Below are positions 28,201 through 42,886 of a stretch of 64,000 nucleotides of DNA, one piece after another. The first letter of the stretch is position 1. Each line of letters begins with the position of its first letter. The DNA lies in the NCBI RefSeq assembly GCF_000247815.1, contig NC_021684.1, forward strand, positions 8,402,154 through 8,466,153, in the 5' to 3' direction. The notes below the pieces were generated by a model. That model saw nothing but the letters and a program-made list of their open reading frames with translations. It was not told where the DNA came from and searched no databases. The stretch comes from Ficedula albicollis. Taxonomy: Eukaryota; Chordata; Aves; Passeriformes; Muscicapidae. Made by a program: the position numbers and the translations under genes.

Positions 28201-31200
28201 AGACTACTAAATGTGCAGGAATTCAGATTGTGTGGTAGACCCACTATTTGTATTGTTATAGGATAGACCTCAGTCTCTTCTTGAACTTGAAAATTACATG
28301 TAATAAGTCATTTCCTGAATGGAAGATTGCTTTATAGAGCTATTTATCCATTATAGTAAGTTATTTTTAGTAATTATCTTAAGCGAAATAAAATTCCAAA
28401 AGAAACAGGAACCATGCATATTCTACAATAGTTTATTTCCTTAAATATTCCATAAGCATCATGCATTCAATAAAACATCATCTACTTCGTGTCATATTAA
28501 ATATCTAATCTTTAGTTGTCAGTTTATACTAAGCTCAAAGGTGAGTAATTCCACATTAGGAAAAATGTCACTAATAGACTCTGTACATGTGTAAATGGTA
28601 TTAAAAAGGTCAAAGAGACCAAAGTCTGGCTTTCATGAGGTCTCACAGCTACAAGGCGTTTGTCTTTGTTGTTGGTGCCAGTTAAGGCATGTCTGGCTTA
28701 TTTGATCCCCCAGATTAATACAAAGAAGATATCTGAACTGTGAAAAAAAAACACAACAGGAAGCTTAAATGCAGCCATATGGACCATCTGACTCTTTCAA
28801 CCCCTTAACAGATGAGGGTTGAAATAACTTCCTTTGCTTATTAGCTAATTAAATCATCCTAACAGTGTATAAAATGGCTATAATAAAAGTGAGTTTAACC
28901 ATAACCTCCAGCTATGTTCCATTAGGTCTCACATTCTAGGTCACCTAACTGTACAGTGTACAACATACTGCTAACTGAGGCATAAACATATTTTTTCTCA
29001 GCTTAAAGAAAACCCTAATTTTAAAAAAATACAGTTCACAAGAAGAGAAGAAATTTTAAAAAATACTATCCATTAATATATATTTAAGATTTTTTACCAA
29101 GATTAAACAATTACCTTTACATGGCATTAAATAAAAGCCACTTATGCTTTTGCTCCTATTGAACTTCCCTGATTACATTACAGTACCTAAAACTTCTTGT
29201 TTGGTTGGGGGGTTTTAAAGTTTTCTTAAACAATGAATACTGTGTAAGCCATCATAGCAGAATTGAAATCTCTTTTAAAATAAATTATTAAACATTGTGC
29301 ATTACATGCATGAGGATTCATTAACTTTTCTTGCTTTTCTCATATGAAATCTACTGTCCTTTTTATTATAGTCCATTAAATAATAACATAAAAAAGGTGT
29401 CAGTGACTCTAATGCTACGTATTGCTATGAATCTTCCTTCTTCACTTCTTCTTTTATCACATTCTGATGAATTTTAATTAATACAGCTGGAAAGACTCTA
29501 CAAAATTTATTCTCAGACCTAGAGCAAAGCCGATGACTCTTTCCAGAATGACTGAAAGCTCCTTTATATTCTGTTATCTCCAAATGATAACTGTACCTTT
29601 CAGTGTATATTTATTTCTCCCAGCTAGGAATAGCTAGAGTACATTTCCACAACATATGACTTCCATTAGAAGATGTGATGAATGACCCACTCTCAACAGC
29701 CTGAGGAAAAGTTCATCTGTGCATACTGAAGTAACAAGACTACAATGAAATTTTTCCACACATTTCACCATATATTATCAATTGACATGTATTGTAATTT
29801 TGCAGAGATAGCTAGAGATACCATCCTGCCTGAAAAATTAAAAACAATTCCCAAACTTCAGTTTTCAAGGATGCTAAGTGTTCTATTGATGCTTTGAAAC
29901 CTCTTTTCCAAAGAATCTGAGTGGCTAACAATCCACATGCTAATGCTGCCAAAAGTGACTAGTGGCCTATGAACCATCATTTGAAAGAAGAAAATTTTCC
30001 TCGTAATTGGATATAACAGTTACATAATTTTATCTCAGCTACACAGACTGATATTCACTGAGGCATGAAGAATCAATTCAAAGCACCGTGGCTCACTCAG
30101 GCTTGCACTAACCTGCATTGACAAAGCTGCCATTAGGAAACTGAAGGAAGGTGCTTCCATATTTACTGCATGTTAGTAAGTTAGGAGAATGTGGATGGAG
30201 CAAGGAGGTGCTATTTGAAAAAAACATGAGTCTTTTGTGATGATGCCAAAAGAAACAAGAAAGACAGCTGGTTACAGTAAATGAGGAAGTCATATCCTGT
30301 GAACTGGGGAAGACTACTCTGGCTCAAAGATTCCCTGCAAATAAATAATGACCTAAAAATTATCAATTGCTCCCCTTCCTAGTGTGTGCCTCCTTCCTCC
30401 TGTTAATCTACCCAGAATCCTAACCATCCTCTAACACTCTTCTGTAGACAGGAGGAAAAGATGAGTCCACCTGTGCTGCTGATGGTTTTCCACACTTCAT
30501 ATTGGCAGAGTAGTCAATATAAATAAATAGTCAGCAAATGCAGGGGTTTATCAACTCATGGCTTTGTAACTCTAACCATAACTTCATTTCAAACATTCAC
30601 AGGGGCACAGGCAGACCCTCATATTGCAAACTAATCTCTATTTTCTGCTAACTTTCACCAGTAGACTCACTTGCCACAGCACTGAAGATCTTCCAAAATG
30701 GAGCTGCCCCACTTCCATTTTTTTACATCTTAACTGCACAACTTCCCATAAGTATCACTAAGGAAACATCCCCATCTCCACAGATTTCATAGTAAAACAA
30801 CAAATGTTCTTGTAAACCTATTTCTATCAAAAGATCTGGTTTAGAAAAACCATTATCGAATAATTGAACATAACTTCGATCATTCTGACAGAACTAGGAT
30901 AGAAAGAAAATATAGGTACAAAGGACACCACCATTAGCAGCATATAAACATGCAGGGCTGAACTTGAGGAAGCAACTCCATAACTGGATTCAGCTGTTGC
31001 CAGAACAGGGTGTATGAATAGAGGCTAAGACACACAGGATGCTTAAATCAATCATGCAAAATTTAACAGCTTTTTTACTCCATCCACTGAAATTACAGTA
31101 TAAAGTTTAAAATGAAATCCATTGACTATTGCTTAAAAACAAGCCACATTCAAAATAAACAAAACCCCAACATGGATAAGATAAGCTGTCTCTAAGAAAA

Positions 31201-32057
31201 AAGAAAGAGTCAGTGTGTCCCTCTGCTACATTTTGGCAGTTTTATCATAATAATATTTCAGTTCTACTACTCTGTTAGTACATGGCTGTGCTATCAACAA
31301 GTTGAAATTTATTCTGGGACAAATGTATAAAGAAACACTAATGAAAAAACTATGCTATGGCCAGGAGGAGATTACAGTGATGAAAAAGTCTTCAGGAAAT
31401 CAGTAAGAAAATTCTAAGCTGCAGTGACTTACTGTGACAGCCTGCAAGTAGAAGGATTGCACAAACTTTGTATCACTTGAATGAATTCATGCTTCAGGGT
31501 TATCTTATTATCAGCATTACATAGAAGAATAAAACAATATTGAATTTTCAACATCCAGTCAAGTAATTTACTTCTTAGGTTACTCTTTCCATGTTACTGA
31601 GGTGTCATGTGCCCACAGAACAAAAAACCCCACTCCGTAGTTCAAGAATCTTTCACTGTCAATCACCCAACACAAAACTTGAGCAACGCTATTTGCAGTA
31701 GAGTCCAATGTAAACATCAGCAGCACCATCAAAATTATCCCAACAGAAGTTACATAATACTACTAAAAATAATAAGATGAAACTGCATTTGTGATACAAA
31801 ATCACAAACACATGCATTCTGACTACGACACAAGAAAGCAGTTTTCCTTGATTAGGGAACCATTTTAGCCTTGTTTTAGCAAAGCACCATAGCTCTAAAT
31901 GCTCAAAGATCTGTGCAGTGCTGGATGCAGTGTTGGAGCCCAGCAGTGCAAAAAGGCTGAAATGTGAATAACTGCATTTCCATCATGCCAGCTGATCATA
32001 AAAGAGGGTGTTTCTTCCAATTTTAAATTACCTGCAGGAGGACATAAATGCTTCCTG

Positions 32058-32122
32058 TATAGAACAGTTCAGCTGGGAGGGACCTACAGTGACCATGCAC
32101 CATGGCCTCAAATTCCTGCTGA
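32058..32122 (-). mobile_element. CR1 LINE 3'-end fragment (short, diverged)
   Basis: The plus strand reads ATAGAACAGTTCAGCTGGGA and then GGGACCTACAGTGACCATGC, matching the reverse complement of an avian CR1 3' end of the GGAAGGGACCTACAAAGACCATC type. Only about 65 bp is recognisable and similarity fades after CTCAAATTCCTG. The family is named from the characteristic motif order; subfamily is not assigned. Confidence 0.72.
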
Positions 32123-35100
32123 AAACAAAAAGTTTTGGGATTATGCATCCCTCCCACAGTCAGTTCCCTACTGGCAGAACTTCCTAAGCATGTTCTCCCT
32201 GAGACAGCTCACACAGCTTCAGGTACTCCACATCCTCTACGCACACATCCTCCTGTACGACTTTTACATTGCATTTCCATAACAGTGAGCTCACCTGTAA
32301 GATTCTGCTTTACTATTATAGATTTACTGGCCACACTTGCAGAGTTTCCAGCTTTTGTAGAACTGCCTATGGCACGTTTATGATGCAAGTTGAACCCTCA
32401 CTAACATTTCCCGAGCTGTATCACACAGTTAAACTGAGCTATGTCCACAGTGACTGCAGCACACACCTTTCCAGTCCAAGCTATCTTCCCCTTCACTCTC
32501 CTCCCTGCCTTTTCCTTTTACCTTTTTGTCCCTGGTATGAAGTTGGCTTGTTCGAGTCATGACTCACAAATTTATCCAACACGATGGCAGAGTGGACAAA
32601 AAATAATGCTTTGATTATAAGACCAACTGTCAAGATGACAAACCCTAAAAATCAGGATTAGAACCTTTAAAAGTCTCTGCTAATCTAGTTGCCTCCTTTT
32701 CTGAATACCCAGCTTTACCTACAGCTGCATGCAATCAGAAGATGAAAATATTTTTCTACTGGAAACCTCAGGTTGAAAAATTGTTATTAAACTGTGACTT
32801 CAAAATCTTGAGAAAGCAGTAGAAAAACAGAGATTAAAATATCCTAATCTTTATTCCAGTATCATAAATACTGTGTCAAGTTTTTGCTATTCTTTTTCAG
32901 TCATTAATCCTGGGCTAACTAATATCTATAGAAATACACTCACACTTTAGATATTATTGAATTTAGAGTACCACATGTACTAGTTAAAAATTTGGGGCAC
33001 TGGCTAGTGCATATAACACCTAACCCCCCAACTAAGCATTTTGTTCTTCACTGTTTATTATGCTCTTGTTACCATTTCCAGCTATTTCTAAATATACAAT
33101 AATTTATACCAAGTTGTTTTGTGAAATACAGATGTAGCATAAATTCTATATAACAAAAGCCATATTCAATGCTTACTTTATAATGTAAATACATACTACA
33201 TCAGAACTATATACATTGTGAAATTCATACCCATATGAAACAAAGTAAGTTAAGTGCAGATCTTCAAGTTTAAAAGTTATGAGAGTAGAGGGCACAAGTA
33301 TATACACACAGATCTGCTAAATCACAAGTATTTCAATTACAGATTAGCATTACATTTCAGCATGCTATATTTTTCTCACTTTAACTCTGTTTTCCATGTT
33401 GACTTTAATTTTTTTTTTTATTATTTGCTTGGTATATTGAACCCTGGCTTGGAATAAATGGATTCAAATAAACAAAATTCAGTGCCAGAATTGCCACAGG
33501 CACATTTTTTTTTCTTTCAGTGGTCCTGGGAAGTGGTTTGTTAAGCTATTGTTCTCAATTAAAAACTCATGTGTTTGTTCAGTACAATATGGGTCGCTGC
33601 TTTGAGTGAAAGATTCCCTTGACATGGCAAAACCTCTAATTGTAACAAGTCCATGCCAAGTATGTTTAACCAGATGCAGCCCCGGGTTTGATTAGCAGCC
33701 ACTGGATTCCATGTACAATCAGATAATGATGGTTTTGCTTCTCTGCTGAGCAAACATCCTCAGCTTTTAATCAAATGTGTCTGTGTATCTATAGATGTAT
33801 GTACGTATATGTGTATATATCTAAAAACCTCTATACACACAATTATGAGCAGCACAACTATTTTAAAACTATAGTTCATCTCAACTTATTTGACCTTTGA
33901 CTGTTTAATCTTAGAAGGACCTGTACAATACCAACTGAAAATAAATGAAATAAAATATTTATTTTGGCAGACACCATATAGATATAGTGAAGAGACATGT
34001 GGTGCATGGAAATTTTTTACCACACATGTAGACAGCAGGAAAGGCTCTGGAATACATTTTTGTTTTCCCACTTGTGGGATAGCATCTATTGGATAATGAT
34101 GATATTAGAACTGCAAAGACACGTGCCATTTTGGAACAACATTCCAATACTTCTTAACTATGCCTGAGGGGAGGTGGTGAAGCTTGGTGTTTATTTTATA
34201 TAAGAGTGGGTATTAGTTAAGTTTGCTAATACGACTTCAAGAATATTTTGGGTTCTGCTATTTGCATTTTTTTTTTACTTGTGTTATTCAATAAGGGCTT
34301 TTAGTGGAAGCTCATAAAACTAAAATCTATCCCTCTTTTAAAGCCTGGACATGTTTTATTTCAAAAATAAATACAGTATTATCTCAAATATGAAAAAAAT
34401 CAACATAATTTTTCACATAAATATCCTTCTTCTATACACTAAATACACAACTATCTTGAATTTTGCCCTGCCTTGTACTGATTTCTTTTGTTCAAAAGTA
34501 CAGAAATGAATTTTAAAAAAAAAGGCAAAAGAGAATTAAAAATAATAGTAATGGCCAATTTAGTCTAAAAGTAAAACAAATTTTAAGAAATCTAAATGAA
34601 GGGTATACACTTGTGTCTTTCTAGTATTTATCTTCCACAAACATGAACACATATTCTGCAGCATTGTTAAATATATTTGCCTCTACACTAATATATAAAA
34701 GCATATTTATTTATTTCCATTTGAACTAGCAGTTACTTTGAGAAGAATGTGTGTAAATGTAGATACACAAAGTATGTAAAAGTAATTAAAGAAACTAAAC
34801 ATAAAACTACACAACTAGTTAAAACCAGGCTATTTTTTAAGAGACTTGCTGAAATTAATGCATCTCAATTAATCATCATTTCAAGAGCATTGTATGTAAA
34901 TGTACTGGTGTCCTGGCCTCTGTCATTTCCATTCATAACCAGCTGAGAGATATGGAAAAGCTACTTGCATGTACTTTCTACCACAGTCTTCAAACCAAGG
35001 CTGGATAAAATAGCACAGAAGACATTTCTGATTTTCCTCACTTAAGCTTTTCCTTTTGCATTTTCACAGTGAAAGCCATGCAATGCACCATTCCAGACTA

Positions 35101-35999
35101 CAGTTACACTTCAAGTATTACAGACATTTTAAGAGTAGCAGCATCTCCTTATCACAGGCTTCACAATGAATTTTCATCATGTAGATAAGCAGCTAAAAGG
35201 TGGTTGAAAACCACTCAAAAGTCAGTACACATATTTTATCTTCTTCAGCTAAACTTCTTTCTTATGTTTACTTAGCAAAGTAGAAGACTTGGGGGCAGCA
35301 AGGAGGAATTGTCCTGCTTTGTATCTACATTACAGCACTTAGCACTGTGTTACACTCCTCTGTCATGCTACATCATAACCCCATGGATATGTATTAATTC
35401 CTCCATCACAGTTTTCTTCATTCACATTTGTGTTGAGTACTGTTTCCTCTGTGTGGTCTTAATTTCCTAACACCCTGAAATAAAACATGATGTGAAATAA
35501 GTCATGTTATGTTTGATTTAGGAGATCATAAATTGAAATATGTATAATAGTAGCAAACAAATGATGGCAATTGCAGATTTCACCTGATCCTAAAAGAAAC
35601 ACTCAACTTTTAGAAAAAGGTGTCCAGAGACAGCCTAGGAGAACAGCAACCCCTCCTCCATGAGGATCGACAACAGGCCATAGCTGCAAGATAAATTCAC
35701 TGTCTCCTGTTTGCCACTGAAAGTGGCTGCTTGTAGTTGCTTGGTTATTTTTTTACAGTAACCTCAAGTGTTTTTGAAATGTTGTCTTTAACACACACAT
35801 ATTTTATGGGTGTGATACAGACAGGAAAAAGCATTGCAGAGCCATATCTGCAAAACAAAAATTAAGTTTTTCCATTTTTGGGAGATTAATTAAAGAACCA
35901 CCTTGGAAAACTGGGCAGTTGAACATAAGTTCTAGGAGACAGAATAGGAGAGCACATACATCCTGATTTCCTAGTTCCCAGCTGTGTGCAGCCCTTATG

Positions 36000-36610
36000 T
36001 AAAACTGAGATAACGTGCAAAAATGACAAATTCCCATGGAAGAATAAGAGATATTCCAACACTGCACTCCCTCAAGGGCTCTGCTGGTTGTGGAGAGCTG
36101 ATGAAGAACTGACACTGGGGAGCAGCTCCTCCTCTGGCAAGACTGGCTTGTATCCCTGCAGGACAATTCTGGATGCCAGTGGAACCATCAGCAAATGCTG
36201 CTGCCTGGGAAAGGAAATCGCCTGACACTGTACCCTGAGGATAAAAAAACTTTGGCTTTGTTAAACCATGTATGTGTCTGTGTAAGAGAATTCCACAGTC
36301 AACAGACCTCCACTGAGAAAGCCCTGCCACCAGATGTTTAAATCCAGGGATTGTTAGTGCACCAGCTGATCCCAATTGCTGGTGGTGGTAGCGGAGACGC
36401 TTTTGGCTCTGTCCTTTGAATTGGGCTGTTGTCTCCCTAGGTGGGGCTGTCATTTTAATAATAGATCATTGTATTTCCCAGTAGGAGGCCCACAGTCATG
36501 GTCCCGAGGAGGATGGGGAGAATTAAGCTCCTGTTTAATATTTTGTTGTTATGTCATATCTCACAAACAGCATTGTTTTACTCTATAGTCCATGGGGAGA
36601 TCTCATGCTT
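36000..36610. other. GC-richer block, possible degenerate retroelement
   Basis: Holds the longest minus-strand frame free of homopolymer or N (35995-36453, 152 codons) and a partly overlapping plus frame (35986-36225); neither shows a recognisable domain. GAATTCCACAGTCAACAGAC followed by CTCCACTGAGAAAGCCCTGC resembles in style a motif seen in dispersed reptile repeats, and GAGGATAAAAAAACTTTGGC has the look of an LTR polyadenylation area, but I cannot name a family. An A-rich tract lies about 120 bp to the right. Confidence 0.3.
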
Positions 36611-36730
36611 AGGACTTATACAGAAGAAACAGAATTTTCAGATTTGCTTACACAGAAGAATTAACTTATAAGCCTGTGCACGCAAAACATAGAGCATTTA
36701 GGAATACTGCCAGAGATATGACATGTTACC

Positions 36731-36755
36731 AAAAAAAAAAAAAAAATAAAAAAAA
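36731..36755. repeat. A16-T-A8 tract
   Basis: Sixteen A, one T and eight A. Simple low-complexity sequence just right of the unclassified 36.0-36.6 kb block; it could be an A-tail, but no source element is identified. Confidence 0.9.
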
Positions 36756-39700
36756 TCAGTGCTGTGTATGTGTGGTCTAATGAATAGAATGAAGGTCTGG
36801 TAGCCAGGAACAATTAAATTCCTCTGCACTTAGCTCTACTATGTGGCTAAATACAACATTTCAATTACAAGGCAGTTCTAATCCAAGCATCATATCGCAG
36901 ATTGTCAGGAGTTGAGAAAATCTTATTTATCGAAATGAATGCCAGTGTGATGAACAGAGATGCATATTTGTATTCCCAACACTCAGGTGCATTTCTGAAC
37001 AAATGCACAGGCAGCAAAGTAGGAAATGCACAGTCTGAATCGTTTGAAATTAGTGTATTGCCTAATGCTCACACTGAAAAAAAAATCCAGTAAAAAGCTG
37101 AATTTACATGAAAAGGAGTAGCTCTATACCTCCAATTACAATAAAGTAAAAACTGCAGAAGCACCAGCCCTCTACCATGCCAGGATGCTTCAAGAACATG
37201 TCCATTATAGATCAGTTATGAAGTGTAAAAATACTGCTCTGTAAATAGGTAGGTGGTGTTGCCTCAGATTCAGTGCTGTTCAATTCCCACAGATTGCTAT
37301 TTTTAAACACAACCTTACCTGCAAAACATGACATTTTCAGGAATTTATAGCATTAGCATACATTCCATTCTGATACTTTGCATCTAGCCTGTTCACACCT
37401 ATTGACAACTCCAATGTACAGTGCAGCTGTCAGGGAACACATTTATCATATGAACCATATGCTGCAATATTCCTACTAAACTTGGAGCACACAGTGTAAA
37501 TTACATAATTTTCAGGAATCAGGAACTAAGGAACTAAGATTCTACTGAAATCAAAGCTTAAGAAGTATGAATACCCTCACAGCCAAAATGTTTTCAAATA
37601 TTTGACACTAATTAAAGCATAACTCACTTTTTCTTCTATTAAGCACTGATAATCTTTAATTCCATCTTTGTATAGATAAATAACTTGTTTTGTTCCATTT
37701 TTGTTTAGTGTTCTTCATATATACATATTTTTAGTGTACAAATCAAAAGACAATAGAATTAAACAAATGAATGCCTTTTTACAACACTTAGGAAACACTA
37801 TTTATGGATTAAAATACAATATAACTTGTCCAAGAGGGCTTAATCCATTAAAGACATAGGAAACCAGTTTAATTTGTCAGAATGGCAGCTATTAACTCTG
37901 CAGGGTTATGCAAATACAGCAGATGATTGAGAAAGTGCAGGCCATCCCTACTGTGTCAAACAGAAAAAAAAACTCTGTATGAAATTGGCAGCAAACATAT
38001 TTGTTGTGTAGTAAAGGTAGGTAAGGAAACACAAATGCTTTTGTCTTTAAATAAGAATGATTTAAGTAATTCCAGAAATGTTGTAAAGTTTGTGAAATTA
38101 TGCAACTACTTTTGTTCCAAATGGCTTCTTGGTCTCTGAGGTTCCCTAGAGGGAGCAAAGCTTTTGAATCTCTTGACACTCTATCTGCTGGCTTGTCAGC
38201 TGGTAATTACAGACCTATAGGAAGTACTTAAGCCTAGGCTAAGGATAAATTTAGATAAATGAACAATTTTGTTAATGAATAATACTCCTGACATAGAAAA
38301 CCTTGCATTTAGAAGTATGTGATTTTCCTGACTCCATCAGGTCAATAAGTGCTTTTCAAAGCAGTAATTCCTGAACCTATTAGACAGCAGAAGGGGGTTA
38401 AAGGCTCTTTCACATCACTGACAAATACAAAATGTGTGTGTGCATGTATGTGTTTTACAGATTTAGACACGTACAGAAAAATTGACAAAGATCTTATAAA
38501 CCTGAATGAACAAAATTCAAAAGTGAATCATACAGGTTTACAAGTCAGTACATGACTGTAATAACTTCAAGAGTGCATCATTGCTCTCCATTGTTGGTGT
38601 CATCTGGATCTTTCATGCTTGGAGGGCCTTTCCTCTAAACATGGCTGTGGATAAATGACACAATGAACTTGTGACGGGGCAGAGTATGTCAGTTTAGGAA
38701 AGAAAATGAAAACCTTCATAAGAGATGCTGATAAGCATAAATGAGGTCATTAAAAAAAATACAGAAACATGTAACTCCACATGATTAGTCTTTATGAGGG
38801 AGAGGAGAAAAGGAGAGAAAGAAGCACCCAAACCAATTTGAACAATAGTGTAACAGTCAGATAACCCAAACACACAGAAGATTACATTGTACAGAAATAA
38901 GATCATGATCTATTATGTAGCATTAGGGAAAGAGTCAGGCATAAATTTCATTACACTAAACACATGTGCAATCAGTTTTACAATTCTGTTCTTTGGTTGT
39001 TTTTTGCCTGGAACAATTTTTATTCCTACTTTTCAAAAAAAGCAGTTCACATAACCAGCCACATGATCCTAAATGATGACTACAAATAGCTTTGAGGTAA
39101 TTGCTATATATTAGGCAGCATATGCAAACAAAAGGTCAAAGAGAAGATAAATTGTGAGAGAGTGCTTGAAGCAAGCTCTAGCTTTCACTGGGCAATTTCA
39201 GAAGGAAGACAGCAGGAACAAAGTTGTTTACATCCTCTGGGGTTTTTCAGTGCTAGAAACCCCCTTAGATAACTTTATCAGTTCCAGTTATCACTACAAT
39301 TGAACAACCCCTAATGTACCTCTTGACCACTGACCTCTTCTTTCTACTTGTTGATCTCACTTTTTTTTTCAGCTTTTCCACAACTACAGGAAAAGAATCA
39401 TTCTAAACCTGAATATTGGTGGATTTTTTCTTCCTCAGCCTTCTCTAACCCTTTTTCTATTTTCAGCTACTGGAAAGGGCATTTCCTCCCACCTCAACTG
39501 ACAACTTTGTTTTTCTTTCAACATTATACACACAAGTTAGAGTTCATGAACTTCTCCATGCTGTCAGGAAAAGACATCCTTGGATCACCTCTTCTTACTT
39601 AGGCCCTAGCTGTGCATAACAGAATTTGCTACCCTAATAGCTCAGAATGCCCACAATATCACATGATCTACTAATAGTGCTGCTCTTAATGGGCTACAAC

Positions 39701-42700
39701 ATGTACAAAAATCTAAACCACACAAGACAGTCCATCTCCAGCATACAAAAACCATTTATCAAACATATTTGTATCTTTTTCATCATAAAACCCTTAAATA
39801 TACTGTTTACCAAAATAATTCAAGAAAAACTATTCTTTATATTTATTCATTCCACTGCTCTCTCTTCTCCTGCACCAAGAACTCAGTCTTCATGCTTCTG
39901 ACTAACAACTATGCTTAAAAGGTAGAAAAGGATACAGAGCTATAGGAAATGCTTCTCTGAAGTTTCACTAATGAGGAAGCAGATCTTAGGGCTCTTGCTG
40001 CTATGGAGCTCATTTGTATTTTTTATGAGCTGATGTACTAGTGGGTAGAAAAGAGACAGACTCTCTCCTGGCAGATTAACCAGCCCTCTAAAGGTGCCTG
40101 CCATTAATTTCAGTTATTCATCTGCACATCTGTCTCTGTCCAACTGTGTCATGACTATTGCTTCTTGCAGCTCACTTCATTTAATCAGGAGCTTTTCCCC
40201 ACTGAAATTTGTCAGCCTGTTTTGTTGCATTACAAGATCTAAACTCTAGTTATAAACTAGCTTAAGATCAGATCACTCATTTCACCAGTGGAAAAAAATA
40301 ATCATCCCTGATACTGGGAATTCTAAGGTAACAGTTATCTACCATGTTTATTCACCATGTTACTGACATGATGGCACCTAACAACAGCTGGTACCTCTAT
40401 TATTTTCCTAAGAAAACATGCTTTGCTACTCCCAGACTGTCCCAGCCGCCAAAAACTCTGAAGGTCATACAGCTTAAATCCTCCAGAGCCTTAATATTTC
40501 ATAGACGATTCCCCTACCTTCCAATGGAGGAAAAATTAGCTTGCACCAGATTTGAGACAAATACTTTTTTTCTCACTGGAGAGTGATTCCTTCTTTTTTG
40601 CCAAAGTTTATCCCTCTTATACATCTTAATAAATTAATGTCTTCACCTTCCTTTTCTTGACTTTGACTTCAACAACTGACTTTTGACTGTTACTACCACC
40701 ACAAAGTGTAGTACATCAACATTTCAGAAAGAATATACAGTACATGACTGTGCAGTTCATTTGAGCTCAGCTCTTGTCCCAGTACTGCTCCCTTAGAGAA
40801 TTAGAGTTTTCCATGCTTTCCTTAGATTTGGCAAGTAGGACCCTGCAACCTGCTGTTCTTCCCCTTGAGCCAGCAAAATCTCTTATCTATACAAACACAG
40901 GATTGACACTACACTCTGTATTACCAATGCCTGCTTGGTTTGGATATTTTTTTGGAGACCCCAACCTGACTGCTTTGTGGTTCAACTGATTCAGAAACAA
41001 GTGGTATAGCAGCACTGGGATTAGAATACATTAAATAGTCTCTGTATGCATTTACATTGTTTTCATGTAAATTCCACACAGAAGAATTTATGGTCTTCCT
41101 CATCTACAAAAAATGCTCCAACCACAATGGTCAGTGTCAAAAGAATCAACTGGTACAGAAATCAGTTACTTCCTTCATAAGGCAAGATATCTGATCTCAA
41201 CATGAATCTTTTACCTAGTGGTCAATTAACCTGCCACTGCTCTTATCAGTCTGAGGTTTAGTAACCTGAAGGAATATAAATGAAGATTTTCTTTCTCTCG
41301 TAGTCTTAATAGATACACCACAATGTTGAGTCTTCCAAATCGGGCTATTTTCCTTACACTTTCTTTAAAGTAACTCCCTGCTTGCTTTATGATAACAGAG
41401 TAACACAGAAAAAACCCACGACCACTGCTAGAATTTGCCTGTGGATTACCATGTATCCAGCCTTTCAATATGTTTTTCAATATATTTTTGTAATACCTAA
41501 TAACTGTTCAGTCAAATTTGATTATTTGACTTAGATTCAGCTATTCTAGGTGGAAGCAGGCACACTGCAAAGCTCTAACCATTAGCAAATTCCCACAAAT
41601 CCTACCACACCACGTCTCTTCTGTGCCACAGTAAAAGGAGCTACTTTATTCTGGACAAGAGGTAAAACTGTCAGAGTGCCTGGATGCACTGGATCACTCA
41701 TAAGGCTGACTTGCATGGGATCAAAGAAAACAAGCCAACATAGGTACACTTCTACTATCTCAAAACTGAGCTATTTTTCAAAAGTGCAGGGTAGGAAAAG
41801 AGCTGTTTCTTATAAAAATCAGCCTTCCTACCACCTGTGTCTGGGGTTTTTACATGTCTTTCCAGAGACTGGGGTAGACAACTTTTATAATCAAATTTCA
41901 GTCAAGGATGCACACCTACAGTCACCACTAGTGAAAACAAGCTGAAAATTTAGTGGGTCAGTGAACACTTCTACAAACAAACTGTTCTTAGACTACTTAT
42001 AGAAGGCAATCTCAAAGATAACTGCAGATCAGCTGAGACAAATTTAGTATCTTATTTTAGTGAATATTAATTTCATTTTGAAGGTCTCAAGAGATTTACT
42101 GTAACAGGATGTTAATATGAACATCCCTTCTAGAAAAGATTTTTCTCCTCCTAGTATCTCTACTTGTTTCAATAATCATTACTGTGAACTGTGTGATGTG
42201 TGCCAGTGCTCAAGAGACTATTATTGTTTCATTTGCTTTGGTTTGTTGTGGCTTTTTAACCTGTTCAAACTCTGGAACTTTTGCCTGAGTCAAAACATGT
42301 GACTAAATGTATCACTTTCCAGTGGCAGAATAAACATCTGGAATTGTTCTAGGAAAGTCCCAGTTGGCACAGCACTGTCACAGGGACATCCCAATGACAC
42401 ACCATGCAGAGAACGTTCTGGAGGCACACAGGAATTGTTGTGGCTGCCTCGTGTTTTATTGATCACAGCTGCCACAAATTCCATCTGAATATGTTAGCAA
42501 GGTGCCTAAGCAAAGGCAACCCAAGGGGTGTTTGAGTCAGGACTGAAACAGAAATAGTTTCAGAACTGGGGAGAGTAAAATCCTCAACTTAGGAGAAGCT
42601 CTGTGCCAAAGGAACAACATCCAAGTGTCTTAGATAGTTAATATCGGAACCCTCCTTTTACAGGGATGCTCTTTATATTACATTTCTGACAAATAAGTTA

Positions 42701-42824
42701 AAACCATGAAAATAAAGTTGTAATGTATCATAAATATAAATAAACAGTTTCAGGCAATGCTGTATGACTACAATTAATTACATGTATTTAGCTTGGGAAA
42801 AAAAAAATGGAATTCATACCATGG

Positions 42825-42886
42825 TGGGGAGATCAAGGCAATGGCCCAGCTTAGATGGGGAGATCAAGGCAATGGCCCAGCTTAGA
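42825..42886. repeat. Exact 2 x 31-bp tandem duplication
   Basis: Two identical 31-bp units, 42825-42855 and 42856-42886, each beginning TGGGGAGATCAAGGCAATGG and ending GCCCAGCTTAGA. Perfect identity means a recent duplication or active minisatellite. The unit is GC-richer than the surroundings. A chance frame crosses it, but 31 is not a multiple of three and the two copies are read in different frames. Confidence 0.97.
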
